From assembly GCF_002204185.1 (NCBI RefSeq), contig NZ_MXPU01000029.1:1-43016 (forward strand): a stretch of DNA of 43,016 nt, given 5' to 3'. This DNA comes from Rhizobium esperanzae. Its GTDB lineage: Bacteria; Pseudomonadota; Alphaproteobacteria; Rhizobiales; Rhizobiaceae. How positions within the stretch are numbered: the stretch's first letter is position 1; every line of letters begins with the position of its first letter. This document shows positions 14,680 through 26,216 of the stretch, one piece after another. Position numbers and translations under genes: made by a program. Below the pieces are notes generated by a model that saw nothing but the letters and a program-made list of their open reading frames with translations, made no database searches and had not been told where the DNA came from.

Positions 14680-16308
14680 ATGCGACTGCCGTCCTTCGAT
14701 CGTTATGGCGATCTCTACCGTGATTTTTCCTGGCGGATTCCGGAGGATTTCAATATCGGCCGCGCTGTCAGCGACGAATGGGCGGTGCGAGATCCCGAGC
14801 GCGTCTGTCTGGAGCATTTCAGCCCGGACGGCGACCATCTTTCACTGACCTATGGTAAACTTTCCGCGGCCTCTTCGATGTTCGCCAATGCGCTGGCATC
14901 GCTCGGCATCAAGCGCGGTGATCGCGTCGCTTTGCTGATGCCCCAATCCTTCGAGACCGTGATTGCTCACGTCGCAATCTATAAAATGGGCGTGATCGCC
15001 CTGCCGCTGGCGCTGCTGTTCGGCATCGAGGCGCTTGAATATCGGCTCAGAATCTCAGGCGCGGCGGCAATCATCACCAATGATTTCGGCCTCGATCGTA
15101 TCCGGCAAATTCGCGCTCGGCTGCCGGAGCTGCGACATGTGATCAGTGTCAGCGAGGCTGCCGACGCCCTCTCCTTTGCCGATCTGACCGCCTCGCATGC
15201 GCCGGTCTTCGAGGGAGAGAAGACCACGCCCGACGATCCGGCGCTGATGATCTTCACCTCGGGCACGACGGGGCCGCCCAAGGGCGCATTGCATGGCCAC
15301 CGTGTTCTGCCCGGGCATATTCCCGGCATGCAGTTCGCCCATGAAGGGTTTCCCAAGGTGGGCGACAAGGTCTGGACCCCGTCCGACTGGGCTTGGGCCG
15401 GCGGTCTGCTCAATGCGTTGCTGCCGAGCCTTCTGCTCGGCGTTCCCGTCGTCTCGTCGCCGGCGCAGAAATTCGATGCAGACACGGCCTATCGGATCAT
15501 GGCGGAGATGAAGGTGCGCAATGCCTTCATCCCGCCGACGGCGCTGCGGCTGATGCGATCGGTTTCCGATCCGCGCTCGAAATATGATCTGGTGCTGCGC
15601 ACAATCGGCTCCGCGGGAGAAGCGCTCGGCCGCGAGACCTATGACTGGGCGCGGCGCACGCTCGGCGTCACCGTTAACGAATTCTACGGCCAGACGGAGT
15701 GCAATTTCGTGCTGTCGTCGAGTGCCGCCTTTGGTGTCACCAAGGCCGGCGCCATCGGACGCGCGGTGCCGGGACATCGCGTCGCGATCGTCAGCGAGGC
15801 CGGCGACGAACTGCCGGCGGGCGAATCCGGTCAGATCGCCATCGCCAGTCCCGATCCCGTCATGTTCCTCGGCTATTGGAACGATGCGGCGGCGACCGAG
15901 CGAAAATTTCTCCACGGCTGGCTGCTTACCGGCGACATCGGCCGGCAGGACAAAGACGGCTACGTCACTTTCGAAGGCCGCGACGACGACGTCATCACCT
16001 CGTCCGGATATCGCATCGGTCCGGCCGAGATCGAGGATTGCCTGATCGGCCATCCCGCCGTGCAGCTTGCCGCAGCCGTCGGCAAACCCGATGCGGTGCG
16101 CACTGAGATCGTCAAGGCCTACATCGTGCTGTCACCCGGTCATCCCCCGAGCGAGGCGCTGGCGGCCGAAATCAGGGAATGGGTGAAGATGCGGCTTTCG
16201 ATGCATGAATATCCGCGCGAGGTGGAATTCGTCGAGTCATTGCCGTTGACGACAACCGGCAAGGTCATCCGCCGGCTGTTGCGGGAGAAAGCTGCGGCTG
16301 AGGGCTAA
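14680..16308 (+). CDS. Acyl-CoA synthetase (AMP-binding, medium-chain type)
   Basis: Adenylate-forming ligase of 542 residues from ATG 14680 (MRLPSFDRYGDLYRDFSWRI); the frame is open 39 codons further upstream, but the extra part is Arg-rich and lacks support. Motifs are the P-loop TSGTTGPPKG (about 193-202), the A5-type NEFYGQTECN, the A7-type LLTGDIGRQDKDGY, the hinge GRDDDVITSSGYRIGPAEIE, and the catalytic Lys528 in TTTGKVIRR. The layout matches the acetyl/medium-chain acyl-CoA synthetase group acting on a short or medium carboxylic acid; substrate is uncertain. The Shine-Dalgarno is weak (CCGG). It is divergent from the aldo/keto reductase gene and convergent with the acyltransferase gene to its right. 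Confidence 0.94.
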   Translation: MRLPSFDRYGDLYRDFSWRIPEDFNIGRAVSDEWAVRDPERVCLEHFSPDGDHLSLTYGKLSAASSMFANALASLGIKRGDRVALLMPQSFETVIAHVAIYKMGVIALPLALLFGIEALEYRLRISGAAAIITNDFGLDRIRQIRARLPELRHVISVSEAADALSFADLTASHAPVFEGEKTTPDDPALMIFTSGTTGPPKGALHGHRVLPGHIPGMQFAHEGFPKVGDKVWTPSDWAWAGGLLNALLPSLLLGVPVVSSPAQKFDADTAYRIMAEMKVRNAFIPPTALRLMRSVSDPRSKYDLVLRTIGSAGEALGRETYDWARRTLGVTVNEFYGQTECNFVLSSSAAFGVTKAGAIGRAVPGHRVAIVSEAGDELPAGESGQIAIASPDPVMFLGYWNDAAATERKFLHGWLLTGDIGRQDKDGYVTFEGRDDDVITSSGYRIGPAEIEDCLIGHPAVQLAAAVGKPDAVRTEIVKAYIVLSPGHPPSEALAAEIREWVKMRLSMHEYPREVEFVESLPLTTTGKVIRRLLREKAAAEG

Positions 16309-16323
16309 GCTCCCGGAGATGCT

Positions 16324-17601
16324 TTAGCCCCGGCCGGCGATCGACATGATCTTCTCGCGCAACATCTTCGCCATGTTACGCGTGCTGCGATACATGTGGA
16401 GCTGGGCGGCGGCCTGGCGCATGTCGCGGTCGCCGTTCTGGGTCAGGCCGATGACCAAAGTTCCCATCTCCTCGCGCTCCTGCCAGAAGCGGCTCATGAT
16501 CGGATGATCGGAGACGGCGCAGGAATCCGAGCGCACGATGTTGGCATCATCGAGGTGCCATTCCGTGAGTTCGCTCATCAAGAGCTTGCCCGGCGAATAG
16601 CGGGCATAGTTCTCGTCATAGGCGGTCTTCCAAGTATAAGCTTCGCCGCCCATCATCAACACCACGATGGCGGCGATCGCTTTGCCGTTAAGATCGATCG
16701 TATGAATGCGCACGGCGTCGACGGCGGCAAGGTTCGACACGGCCTCACGCGCGAAGGCGGTATGATAGCGATCGGTGACGAGAGCGCTTCGCCGTTTGCC
16801 CTTCCAGCCGCCGGCCTCCATCGCCAGGAATTCCTCGAAGCGGACGTGGACGTCGCGCGGCTGGCGGGCGACGGCGTAGACGGCCGTTCCCTGTTCCTCC
16901 AGCAGGCGCCACTGGCGGCGCATCTCACGCATGTGTGACGAGGATATGGTTTTGCCGAGATAGGCGGGCGCCTCTTCCTCACTCTGCAGCATCGGGCGCA
17001 GATAGGGATTGGTCACGGTGAGCGGAAGGTTGCGGCTGAGCGCCACGGCCTTGAGCATGCGCACGAAAATGCCGTTCAATCTCAGATCCGGCAAGACCAG
17101 GGTGCTCGGCAGGTTGAGATCAGGAACGGTCAGGCCGTCGAGGAAATTGTCGAGGGTTTCGGCCGCATCTTCGCCATCGACGAGTGGCGTGCCGAGCGGC
17201 CCGAAGCTGTTCGACCAGCCGCGGATGATCGAGGGGCCGACGGCAAAGCCCGGTCTGTCGACCGAAAACGGCAGGAGGAAGCGCATGCGGCTGCGGCCGG
17301 CGCTGTGATCGCGGATGAGGGCGAAATTGACCTGCCGGTCTTCGATCCGCGGCATGGCCGGCGCAAGGAAGCGGCCGGAGAAAAAGACGTTCGGTTCCAT
17401 CGCCCGGTTGGACAGGAAGTCGAGCTCATCCTGAAGTTCGTAGCCGAGCTTGCCGGGATAGAGGCAGAGCTCGCGCCCCGGCCGGCCGATCTCGGCGCGG
17501 GCCTCGGCCTGCGGCGCTTCGAAATGCAGCGCCGCGAGCTCATGGATCATGCGGTTGCTGATGCTGTCGGTGCTTTCGGTGACGGGGGGCAGGCGCACCA
17601 T
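16324..17601 (-). CDS. GNAT-fold acyltransferase (FemAB/BioF2-like domain)
   Basis: 425-residue soluble protein (MVRLPPVTESTDSISNRMIH). The large central part matches the FemAB/BioF2-like acyltransferase fold (Acetyltransf_6) used in exopolysaccharide, cellulose and lipid modification: ISSSHMREMRRQWRLLEEQG, then VHVRFEEFLAMEAGGWKGKR and YTWKTAYDENYARYSPGKLL, which are hallmark segments. It carries DSCAVSDHPIMSRFWQERE near the end. No signal peptide or TM segment, so it would act at the cytosolic face. The ATG (17601-17599) directly abuts the stop codon of the flippase gene, which implies translational coupling and a shared pathway. Acceptor and acyl group are unknown. Confidence 0.88.
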   Translation of the reverse strand: MVRLPPVTESTDSISNRMIHELAALHFEAPQAEARAEIGRPGRELCLYPGKLGYELQDELDFLSNRAMEPNVFFSGRFLAPAMPRIEDRQVNFALIRDHSAGRSRMRFLLPFSVDRPGFAVGPSIIRGWSNSFGPLGTPLVDGEDAAETLDNFLDGLTVPDLNLPSTLVLPDLRLNGIFVRMLKAVALSRNLPLTVTNPYLRPMLQSEEEAPAYLGKTISSSHMREMRRQWRLLEEQGTAVYAVARQPRDVHVRFEEFLAMEAGGWKGKRRSALVTDRYHTAFAREAVSNLAAVDAVRIHTIDLNGKAIAAIVVLMMGGEAYTWKTAYDENYARYSPGKLLMSELTEWHLDDANIVRSDSCAVSDHPIMSRFWQEREEMGTLVIGLTQNGDRDMRQAAAQLHMYRSTRNMAKMLREKIMSIAGRG

Positions 17602-19026
17602 CTATCGAACTCTCATTTCTGGCGTTGCGGCGGAGGGGCTGGCGAAGGCGAAGAGGGCGATGCCGAGCGTGCGGCGCACGGCGACATGCAAGAGGATGGC
17701 TTCGACCGCCATGGCCGAGGCTGTGGCGACAGCGGTGCCTTCGATGCCGTAATCCGGGATCAAAGCAAGGTTGAGGCCGACATTGGCGGCCAATGCGCCG
17801 GCATAGAGCGCCACACATAGGTTCTGCTTGCCCGCCATCATCAGCAGTGTTTCAGCCGGGCCGACCAGTGACTTGGCAAGGATGCCGGCGAGCAGGATCG
17901 CCATGACAAGATAACCTGACGTGAAGGCGCCGCCGAATAGCGACAGCAGCAGATGGCCGGCCGCGAGCACGGCGAGGCCGACCCCGAGCGCCGGCCAGAA
18001 GGTCCAGCGGGCGGCGTCGGCAGCGGCGTTGGCGAGCTGGGATTGATCTCCTTCGGCAATGATCGAGGAAAAGCGCGGGCCGGAAGCGGCCTTGACCGAG
18101 AAATTGATGAAATGCACCAGCGCCATGGTCTTGGCGGCGGCGAAATAGATAGCGACGTCGTGCGGTTCAAGGAAAATGCCGACGACGATGACATCGGAAT
18201 TGGTGAGCAGGAAACTCACGCCCTCGATCAGGAAGATCGGAAAGGCGACACTGAGCCAGGCGAGGAAATCGATTTTGCGCGGACCTTCGTCATAGTGCCG
18301 GCGAAGGCGATAGAGTGTCGCGCCATACTGGCCCAGCGCGGTGACGAAGGTGGCGGCAAGTGCTGCATGCATGGCGGTGACGGCCGTATGCTCTGCACCC
18401 ATTGCAATCGCGATCAGCATGAAGGCGATGATGAGAATCGGCCGGACGATATAGACCGGGCTCAGCGCCATCACCGGCCAATGGTTCGCCCTCGATGTGC
18501 CTTCCAGAATATCGCCGAGCGCGATCATCGGCATGGCAAGCAGGCCGAGGAAGATCGGGACGAGATAATAGGTCTCGATCCTATCGCCGAAGAAATGCAG
18601 TCCGATCATGCCGGCGGCGAGCATCACTGTGCCGGAAAGCATCGCGAAAATGCGTGCCGTGCCGGTCAGGCCGCGGATTTCGTCGAAGGCGCCTGCCGCC
18701 TTGTACTGCGGCAGAAAGCGGACGATCGCGGTATGGAAGCCAAGGCAGGAGAGATCGCCGAAGACGACGATCAGCACCCAGACGAAAACGAAGATGCCAT
18801 ATTCATATTCGCCCATCAGCCGTGCGAGCACGATCTGCGAGATAAAGGCGAGGGCGGCGCTGAGGATGCGGATTGAGAAGGCCGTCAGCGCCATCCGCCG
18901 GGCGGCGGCTTTTTCGCCGCCTTCGGTGAGCATGGCGGCAAGCATGCGCAGCGTGCGGCCGCCGATCGGGCGCAGGCCCGCGGGCAGCAGTTTCTCCGCT
19001 GTTTCTATGACCGCCATGATGAACAC
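17602..19026 (-). CDS. Polysaccharide/lipid-linked sugar flippase (MATE/Wzx-like)
   Basis: 474-residue multi-pass membrane protein with about 14 hydrophobic helices, of the oligosaccharide flippase / MVF-MATE superfamily that moves lipid-linked sugars across the inner membrane. Family features are an N-terminal amphipathic stretch followed by SIRILSAALAFISQIVLARL, the MGEYEYGIFVF turn, and the second-half helix with ALIPDYGIEGTAVATASA. The start is GTG 19026 or ATG 19017 (reads MFIMAVIETAEK...); neither has a strong Shine-Dalgarno. It lies directly upstream of and touching the FemAB/BioF2-like acyltransferase gene, with no gap. A terminator separates it from secA. The transported glycolipid is not predictable. 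Confidence 0.9.
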   Translation of the reverse strand: MFIMAVIETAEKLLPAGLRPIGGRTLRMLAAMLTEGGEKAAARRMALTAFSIRILSAALAFISQIVLARLMGEYEYGIFVFVWVLIVVFGDLSCLGFHTAIVRFLPQYKAAGAFDEIRGLTGTARIFAMLSGTVMLAAGMIGLHFFGDRIETYYLVPIFLGLLAMPMIALGDILEGTSRANHWPVMALSPVYIVRPILIIAFMLIAIAMGAEHTAVTAMHAALAATFVTALGQYGATLYRLRRHYDEGPRKIDFLAWLSVAFPIFLIEGVSFLLTNSDVIVVGIFLEPHDVAIYFAAAKTMALVHFINFSVKAASGPRFSSIIAEGDQSQLANAAADAARWTFWPALGVGLAVLAAGHLLLSLFGGAFTSGYLVMAILLAGILAKSLVGPAETLLMMAGKQNLCVALYAGALAANVGLNLALIPDYGIEGTAVATASAMAVEAILLHVAVRRTLGIALFAFASPSAATPEMRVR

Positions 19027-19148
19027 GCAAAACTCTGAGGTCAGGCAAATCGTCCCCGAAGTCTTGACAGAACAGGGTTAAGAAACGGTTCTGGATCGGG
19101 CTGCCATTCGGTGGTGAAGGCCAGGTTTTTTGTGCTGCCGCAGAAAAG

Positions 19149-19174
19149 AAAATGCCGCCCGGAGGCGGCATTTT
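19149..19174 (-). terminator. Rho-independent terminator after secA
   Basis: AAAATGCCGCC (19149-19159) and GGCGGCATTTT (19164-19174) form a perfect 11-base stem with loop CGGA. Read on the minus strand it ends in a T-rich tail (TTTTCTTTTC), 22 bases past the secA stop codon. Confidence 0.9.
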
Positions 19175-19195
19175 CCAGCTTTTCACGATTTATCC

Positions 19196-21910
<2,715 letters not shown>

Positions 21911-22156
21911 GTGACTGGTCCTTTCTCAATATTCATCCGCGACGTTTCTTGTCCGCGGCCCAGCCGAAAATCAGGCGCACGCCTTGAAACGCCCGGAAAC
22001 TGTTCTGGACGCGAGGTTGCGTGACAGATAAGAGGGGGGTCGAATGATGTCAACGGATTTGGCGGATACAGAAAGGCCACAATCCGGTGTTGATGGCTAT
22101 TTTGAGCTGGAACGGGCGATGCTGACGCCGGCGATGAAACTGTGAAGGGTTATTTG

Positions 22157-23038
22157 ATGTTGAGCACCAATAAATTCGCCGTGCTGGCGTTTGCAACTTT
22201 CGTTGCATTCCAGGCTCCGGCCCATGCAGAGGACGCCGTCGTCGCCAAGGTCGGCAATCTGGAGATCCACCAGTCTGAGCTCGATCTCGCCGTCGCCAAC
22301 CTCGATCCGCAGCTGGCGCAGCTCCCCGACGACCAGAAGAAGGTCGCAGCCCTGTCCGCCGCCATCGATGTGAAGCTGCTAGCGGCCGGCGCGACAACGG
22401 AGAAGCTCGAGCAGACTGACGAGTTCAAGAAGCGCATGCAGTACCTCACCGACCGCGAGCTTCACAATGCTTATTTCAAGAAGCACGTCGTCGACACCGT
22501 GACGCCCGACGAAATTAAGGCTCGTTACGACAAGGAAGTCGCCGCCCTGCCGAAGCAGGAGGAAGTCCACGCCCGCCACATCCTGGTCAAGACCGAGGAC
22601 GAAGCCAAGGACATCATCAAGCAGCTCGACGCCGGCAAGGATTTCGCCGAACTCGCCAAGGAAAAATCCACTGATCCGAACAAGTCGGAAGGTGGCGATC
22701 TCGGCTATTTCTCGCGCGGCCGTATGGTGAAGGAATTCGAGGACGCGGCCTTCGCACTCGAGAAGGGCACCTATTCGAAAACGCCCGTCAAGACCGATTT
22801 CGGCTATCATGTCATCAAGGTCGAGGACAAGCGCGACGCTCCGCCGCCGCCTTTCGACCAGGTGCAGGACCAGGTTCGTCAGCTCGTCATGCGCGACAAG
22901 TATCTTGCCCTCCTCAACCAGGCCAAATCGTCTGCCAAGGTCGAGATCTCGGACGAGACGCTGCGCAAGGGTTACGACGAGGCCAACAAGCAGCCGGAGC
23001 CGGGCAGCGAGCCTGCCCAGCCGGCGCCGAAGCAGTAA
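22157..23038 (+). CDS. Peptidylprolyl isomerase, parvulin type, exported
   Basis: 293-residue exported foldase (MLSTNKFAVLAFATFVAFQA), start ATG 22157 with AAGGG 7 bases upstream. The signal peptide ends near AHA before EDAVVAKVGN. A SurA/PrsA-like N-terminal helical region (GNLEIHQSELDLAVANLDPQ) precedes a single parvulin PpiC domain at about residues 132-225: VHARHILVKTEDEAKD, GGDLGYFSRGRMVKEFE, and FGYHVIKVEDKRD, with the conserved His-Ile pair. The C-terminus is basic/acidic with a Pro/Glu-rich tail. Acts on outer-membrane or periplasmic clients. Its place beside secA suggests linked export and folding. A terminator hairpin follows. Confidence 0.95.
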   Translation: MLSTNKFAVLAFATFVAFQAPAHAEDAVVAKVGNLEIHQSELDLAVANLDPQLAQLPDDQKKVAALSAAIDVKLLAAGATTEKLEQTDEFKKRMQYLTDRELHNAYFKKHVVDTVTPDEIKARYDKEVAALPKQEEVHARHILVKTEDEAKDIIKQLDAGKDFAELAKEKSTDPNKSEGGDLGYFSRGRMVKEFEDAAFALEKGTYSKTPVKTDFGYHVIKVEDKRDAPPPPFDQVQDQVRQLVMRDKYLALLNQAKSSAKVEISDETLRKGYDEANKQPEPGSEPAQPAPKQ

Positions 23039-23049
23039 TATTCGCATCA

Positions 23050-23076
23050 GGGCCCGGTTCTTCCGGGCCCTTCCTT
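23050..23076 (+). terminator. Rho-independent terminator after the parvulin gene
   Basis: GGGCCCGG (23050-23057) and CCGGGCCC (23063-23070) form a perfect 8-base stem with 5-base loop, followed by TTCCTT. It lies 11 bases past the stop codon and before argJ. Confidence 0.75.
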
Positions 23077-23151
23077 ATCGTTGTTGTCGCATTTCCGGAC
23101 GGCGAGCCGGTTCTTTCAGTCGCCGGGAAATGCTCATTGGCAGGTTTCATC

Positions 23152-24393
23152 ATGTCAGGTTCCGTTTCGCCGCTCGCCCCGAAATCCTTCGTTCCGATGC
23201 CTTCGCTGCGCGGCGTGCGCATGGCGACGGCTTCGGCCGGCATCAAGTACAAGAACCGCACCGACGTGCTGATGATGGTCTTCGATAAGCCGGCATCGGT
23301 CGCGGGCGTCTTCACCCGTTCCAAATGCCCCTCCGCGCCAGTCGATTTCTGCCGTGCGAACCTGCCGCACGGCACTGCGCGCGCCGTCGTCGTCAATTCC
23401 GGCAACGCCAATGCCTTTACCGGCATGAAGGGCCGCCAGGCGACCGCCCTGACGGCGAAGTCGGCTGCTGCGGCCGTCGGCTGCGGCGAAAACGAGATCT
23501 ATCTGGCATCGACCGGCGTCATCGGCGAGCCGCTCGACGCCACCAAATTCTCAGGCGTCCTTGGCAGGATGCAGGCCGAGGCGACCGGCGATTTCTGGTT
23601 CGAAGCCGCCAAGGCGATCATGACGACCGATACCTATCCGAAGGTTTCAACCCGCAGCGCCGAGATCGGCGGCGTGGCCGTGACGATCAACGGCATTGCC
23701 AAAGGCGCCGGCATGATTGCGCCCGACATGGCGACCATGCTCTCCTTCGTCGTTACCGATGCCGACATCGCGTCCGAAGCGCTGCAGGCGCTTCTGTCCG
23801 ACGGCGTCGGGCCGACCTTCAATTCCATGACCGTCGACAGCGACACGTCAACCTCCGATACGCTGATGCTGTTTGCGACGGGGGCTGCGGCCGAGGACGG
23901 CCAGGCGCGCATCGAACGCGCCGACGATCCGCGCCTTGCCGCTTTCCGCGCCGCGCTCAACGAAGTGCTGAAGGACCTGTCGCTGCAGGTTGTGCGCGAC
24001 GGCGAAGGCGCCACCAAGATGCTCGAAATCACTGTGACCGGCGCCGAGAGCGATGCCGCCGCCAAGCGCATTGCGCTGTCGATCGCCAATTCGCCGCTGG
24101 TCAAGACGGCGGCCGCCGGCGAAGACGCCAATTGGGGCCGTATCGTCATGGCGGTCGGCAAATCCGGCGAGATGGCCGACCGCGACCGGCTCGCCATCTG
24201 GTTCGGGGACATCAGGGTCGCCGTCAACGGCGAACGTGACCCGGATTATTCCGAGGCAGCCGCGTCAAACGTGATGAAAGCGCAGGATATCCCCGTCAAA
24301 GTCGATATCGGCCTCGGCACCGGGTCGGCGACCGTCTGGACCTGCGACCTCACCAAGGAATATGTTGCGATCAATGGCGACTATCGGAGCTGA
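23152..24393 (+). CDS. argJ: Bifunctional glutamate N-acetyltransferase / ornithine acetyltransferase
   Basis: ArgJ moves the acetyl group from N-acetylornithine to glutamate (the cyclic arginine pathway) and, when bifunctional, also uses acetyl-CoA. The protein has 413 residues from ATG 23152 (MSGSVSPLAPKSFVPMPSLR), AGG 7 bases upstream; a TTG in phase 15 bases earlier is less likely. The precursor self-cleaves between Ala194 and Thr195 in KGAGMIAPDMATMLSF, giving alpha and beta chains with Thr195 as the nucleophile. Active-site stretches STGVIGEPL and NSMTVDSDTSTSDT are present. The 3' end overlaps the following GNAT gene. Cytosolic. Confidence 0.98.
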   Translation: MSGSVSPLAPKSFVPMPSLRGVRMATASAGIKYKNRTDVLMMVFDKPASVAGVFTRSKCPSAPVDFCRANLPHGTARAVVVNSGNANAFTGMKGRQATALTAKSAAAAVGCGENEIYLASTGVIGEPLDATKFSGVLGRMQAEATGDFWFEAAKAIMTTDTYPKVSTRSAEIGGVAVTINGIAKGAGMIAPDMATMLSFVVTDADIASEALQALLSDGVGPTFNSMTVDSDTSTSDTLMLFATGAAAEDGQARIERADDPRLAAFRAALNEVLKDLSLQVVRDGEGATKMLEITVTGAESDAAAKRIALSIANSPLVKTAAAGEDANWGRIVMAVGKSGEMADRDRLAIWFGDIRVAVNGERDPDYSEAAASNVMKAQDIPVKVDIGLGTGSATVWTCDLTKEYVAINGDYRS

Positions 24394-25180
24394 TCGTCTA
24401 TTGGTGCAGGCATCCATATCTTCAACGAATCTGCCGTTGGTCCGCAGGCTGGAGGCCGTCGGCTTTCGTGCCTGGCCGGCGGCGTCCGTGCAATATGACG
24501 GCAGCTGGCAGGTGCGGCTGACGGCGGGCCACCCGTCCAACCGGCTGAATTCCATCGTGCCGCTCGACCCCTCGGACCATCGCGATGTCGAGATCCGTCT
24601 GGAAAAGGCGAGCCGGAAGTTCGAGGCCTATGGCCGCGCCGCCGTGGTCCGTCAGACGCCGCTCGCCTCGCCGGTGCTGATCGAGCTTCTCAGCGCCCGG
24701 AACTGGACACGGTTCGACGAGACCATGGTGATGACCTGCGATCTCGCCGAGGCCGAGCTGCCGGATACGCTCGATCATCTGCCGACCCATGATGTCGGCC
24801 GTTTCGTCGATGCCAACCTGGCGGTCGACAGGGCGCCGCTGAGCCTGAAGCCGGCGCTTGCCGAAATCATTTCGGCGATCAAGCCGCCGTCGGGTCTGTT
24901 CATGATTGAGAATGCCGTGGAGGGACCGCTCGCGACCGTGCTCTGCGTTCAGGACAACGATCTTGCCGGCATCATGTCGCTTTCAGTCTGCGAAGCGCGG
25001 CGGCGCGAGGGGCTCGGCACCGAAATCCTGACTTCGGCGCTCAGGTGGGCGCGCATGCGCAGCGCCCGCTCGGCTTGGCTGCAGGTCAGGCTTTCCAATC
25101 GCCCGGCCATCGCGCTCTACGAGCGCCTCGGTTTTCGCGATGCCTATCATTATTGCTATTGGCAGCGAGGTCCGCGATGA
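24374..25180 (+). CDS. GNAT family N-acetyltransferase
   Basis: 268-residue protein from ATG 24374 (MATIGADRLLVQASISSTNL); ATG 24362 in the same frame is also possible and is nearer to an AAGGA. The C-terminal half holds the GNAT fold: LAGIMSLSVCEARRREGLGT is the A/B motif with the RRxGxG-type pyrophosphate loop (RRREGLGTEIL), followed by LQVRLSNRPAIALYERLGFR. The N-terminal half looks like a degenerate second GNAT copy, so a tandem-GNAT protein is likely. It begins inside argJ, and its stop overlaps mutT by four bases (ATGA), so all three are co-expressed. Substrate unknown. Confidence 0.9.
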   Translation: MATIGADRLLVQASISSTNLPLVRRLEAVGFRAWPAASVQYDGSWQVRLTAGHPSNRLNSIVPLDPSDHRDVEIRLEKASRKFEAYGRAAVVRQTPLASPVLIELLSARNWTRFDETMVMTCDLAEAELPDTLDHLPTHDVGRFVDANLAVDRAPLSLKPALAEIISAIKPPSGLFMIENAVEGPLATVLCVQDNDLAGIMSLSVCEARRREGLGTEILTSALRWARMRSARSAWLQVRLSNRPAIALYERLGFRDAYHYCYWQRGPR

Positions 25181-25590
25181 GCGAGGCAGGCCGAAAAATA
25201 TTGCTGGTCGCCGCCTGTGCGCTGATCGATGCCGATGGGCGTATCCTATTGGCACAGCGTCCCGAGGGAAAGTCGCTGGCCGGACTTTGGGAGTTTCCCG
25301 GAGGGAAAGTCGAGCCCGGCGAAACTCCGGAGGAGACGCTGGTGCGTGAGCTCGAGGAAGAGCTTGGTGTCAAGACCAAGATCGCCTGCCTGGCGCCGCT
25401 CACCTTTGCCAGCCATTCCTACGAGACGTTCCACTTGTTGATGCCGCTCTATATCTGCCGGCGCTATGAGGGGATTGCCCAAGGCCTTGAGGGGCAGGCT
25501 TTGAAATGGGTGCGTGCGCAGGCGCTGCGCGAATACCCCATGCCGCCCGCCGACGAGCCGCTTATCCCGATGCTGCAGGATTTACTTTAA
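25177..25590 (+). CDS. mutT: 8-oxo-dGTP-type Nudix hydrolase (MutT)
   Basis: 137-residue Nudix pyrophosphohydrolase that cleanses oxidised (d)GTP. The start ATG 25177 overlaps the GNAT stop codon by the four-base ATGA. The Nudix box runs from Gly43 to about residue 65: GGKVEPGETPEETLVREL followed by EEELGV, with the REx2EE glutamates. It matches MutT in length, and FHLLMPLYICRRYEG and LKWVRAQALREYPMPPADEP near the end are typical of the MutT branch with a C-terminal DEPL motif. It ends the argJ operon; its stop codon overlaps the start of a palindromic hairpin. Confidence 0.95.
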   Translation: MSEAGRKILLVAACALIDADGRILLAQRPEGKSLAGLWEFPGGKVEPGETPEETLVRELEEELGVKTKIACLAPLTFASHSYETFHLLMPLYICRRYEGIAQGLEGQALKWVRAQALREYPMPPADEPLIPMLQDLL

Positions 25591-25628
25591 AGCGCGTCCC
25601 GTTGAATTTAATCGGTGCGACCCGCTTT
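25589..25628. repeat. Palindromic hairpin element after mutT (terminator-like)
   Basis: AAAGCGCGTC (25589-25598) and GACCCGCTTT (25619-25628) pair at 9 of 10 positions around a core that includes TTGAATTTAAT. This is a common rhizobial repeat found at gene ends. The left arm overlaps the mutT stop codon. It may act as a bidirectional transcription terminator. Confidence 0.55.
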
Positions 25629-25817
25629 GAATTCTTATTCCATTGCATGTCATCCGTGAACCACTGCAGAGTTCCGGCCGACATGTATTAGCATTGTCTG
25701 ATTTTTATTGTGCCGCAGCGTTTTCGGCTGTGGATATTAATGGATCGTTTAACACCTTCTGCCAAAGATCGGCCTCAATCAAGCATCTGGCGTGCGTGTA
25801 TTAAAAGGCTTGACGTC

Positions 25818-26135
25818 ATGGACGATGATTTCTGGAAAGCTGTCCGGGAAAAGGAACGGGCTTCGTCTGCCTCGCGCAGGACGGGTGCGCTCAATATCGC
25901 CCTTCTGTTCGGCACGGCGGTGGTCGCGTTGACGTTGATTCTGACGCCTATGCTTGCGGATTCCTCGAAGAAAAGTGTCTTTGCGAGTGCACCGGTCGAT
26001 TTCGATACGATCACGACCGGATCGATTCCGAAGAACGAAAGCGGCAAGCACTATACCATTCGTCGTAGCGTCCTTCAGGACACGCCCGGCTCAGTCTGCG
26101 TCGTCCAAGGCTACGGCGTCGGCGCCGGTTGCTGA
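25818..26135 (+). CDS. Single-TM conserved hypothetical protein
   Basis: 105-residue protein from ATG 25818 (MDDDFWKAVREKERASSASR). A cytosolic 24-residue charged head precedes one TM helix at about residues 25-45, followed by a periplasmic tail of about 60 residues with the phrase DTITTGSIPKN, common in rhizobial periplasmic proteins. It ends SVCVVQGYGVGAGC with two cysteines. There is no signal peptidase site, so it is an anchored N-in, C-out protein. Family not recognised. The flanking sequence is AT-rich. It is 81 bases upstream of the Flp pilin gene on the same strand, so the two may be co-transcribed. Confidence 0.8.
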   Translation: MDDDFWKAVREKERASSASRRTGALNIALLFGTAVVALTLILTPMLADSSKKSVFASAPVDFDTITTGSIPKNESGKHYTIRRSVLQDTPGSVCVVQGYGVGAGC

Positions 26136-26216
26136 AGCGGACGCTTGGGATGACGGCCATCGCTCGGTGGCTGTGGAATTGATCGTTGCAGGCGGTTCAC
26201 GCAGAAGGTTGGGGTA

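Noticed and set aside
25738..25753. TTAA-N8-TTAA resembling a CtrA site upstream of the one-TM protein and Flp pilin
   Set aside because: CtrA full sites need TTAA-N7-TTAA; the spacing is off by one.
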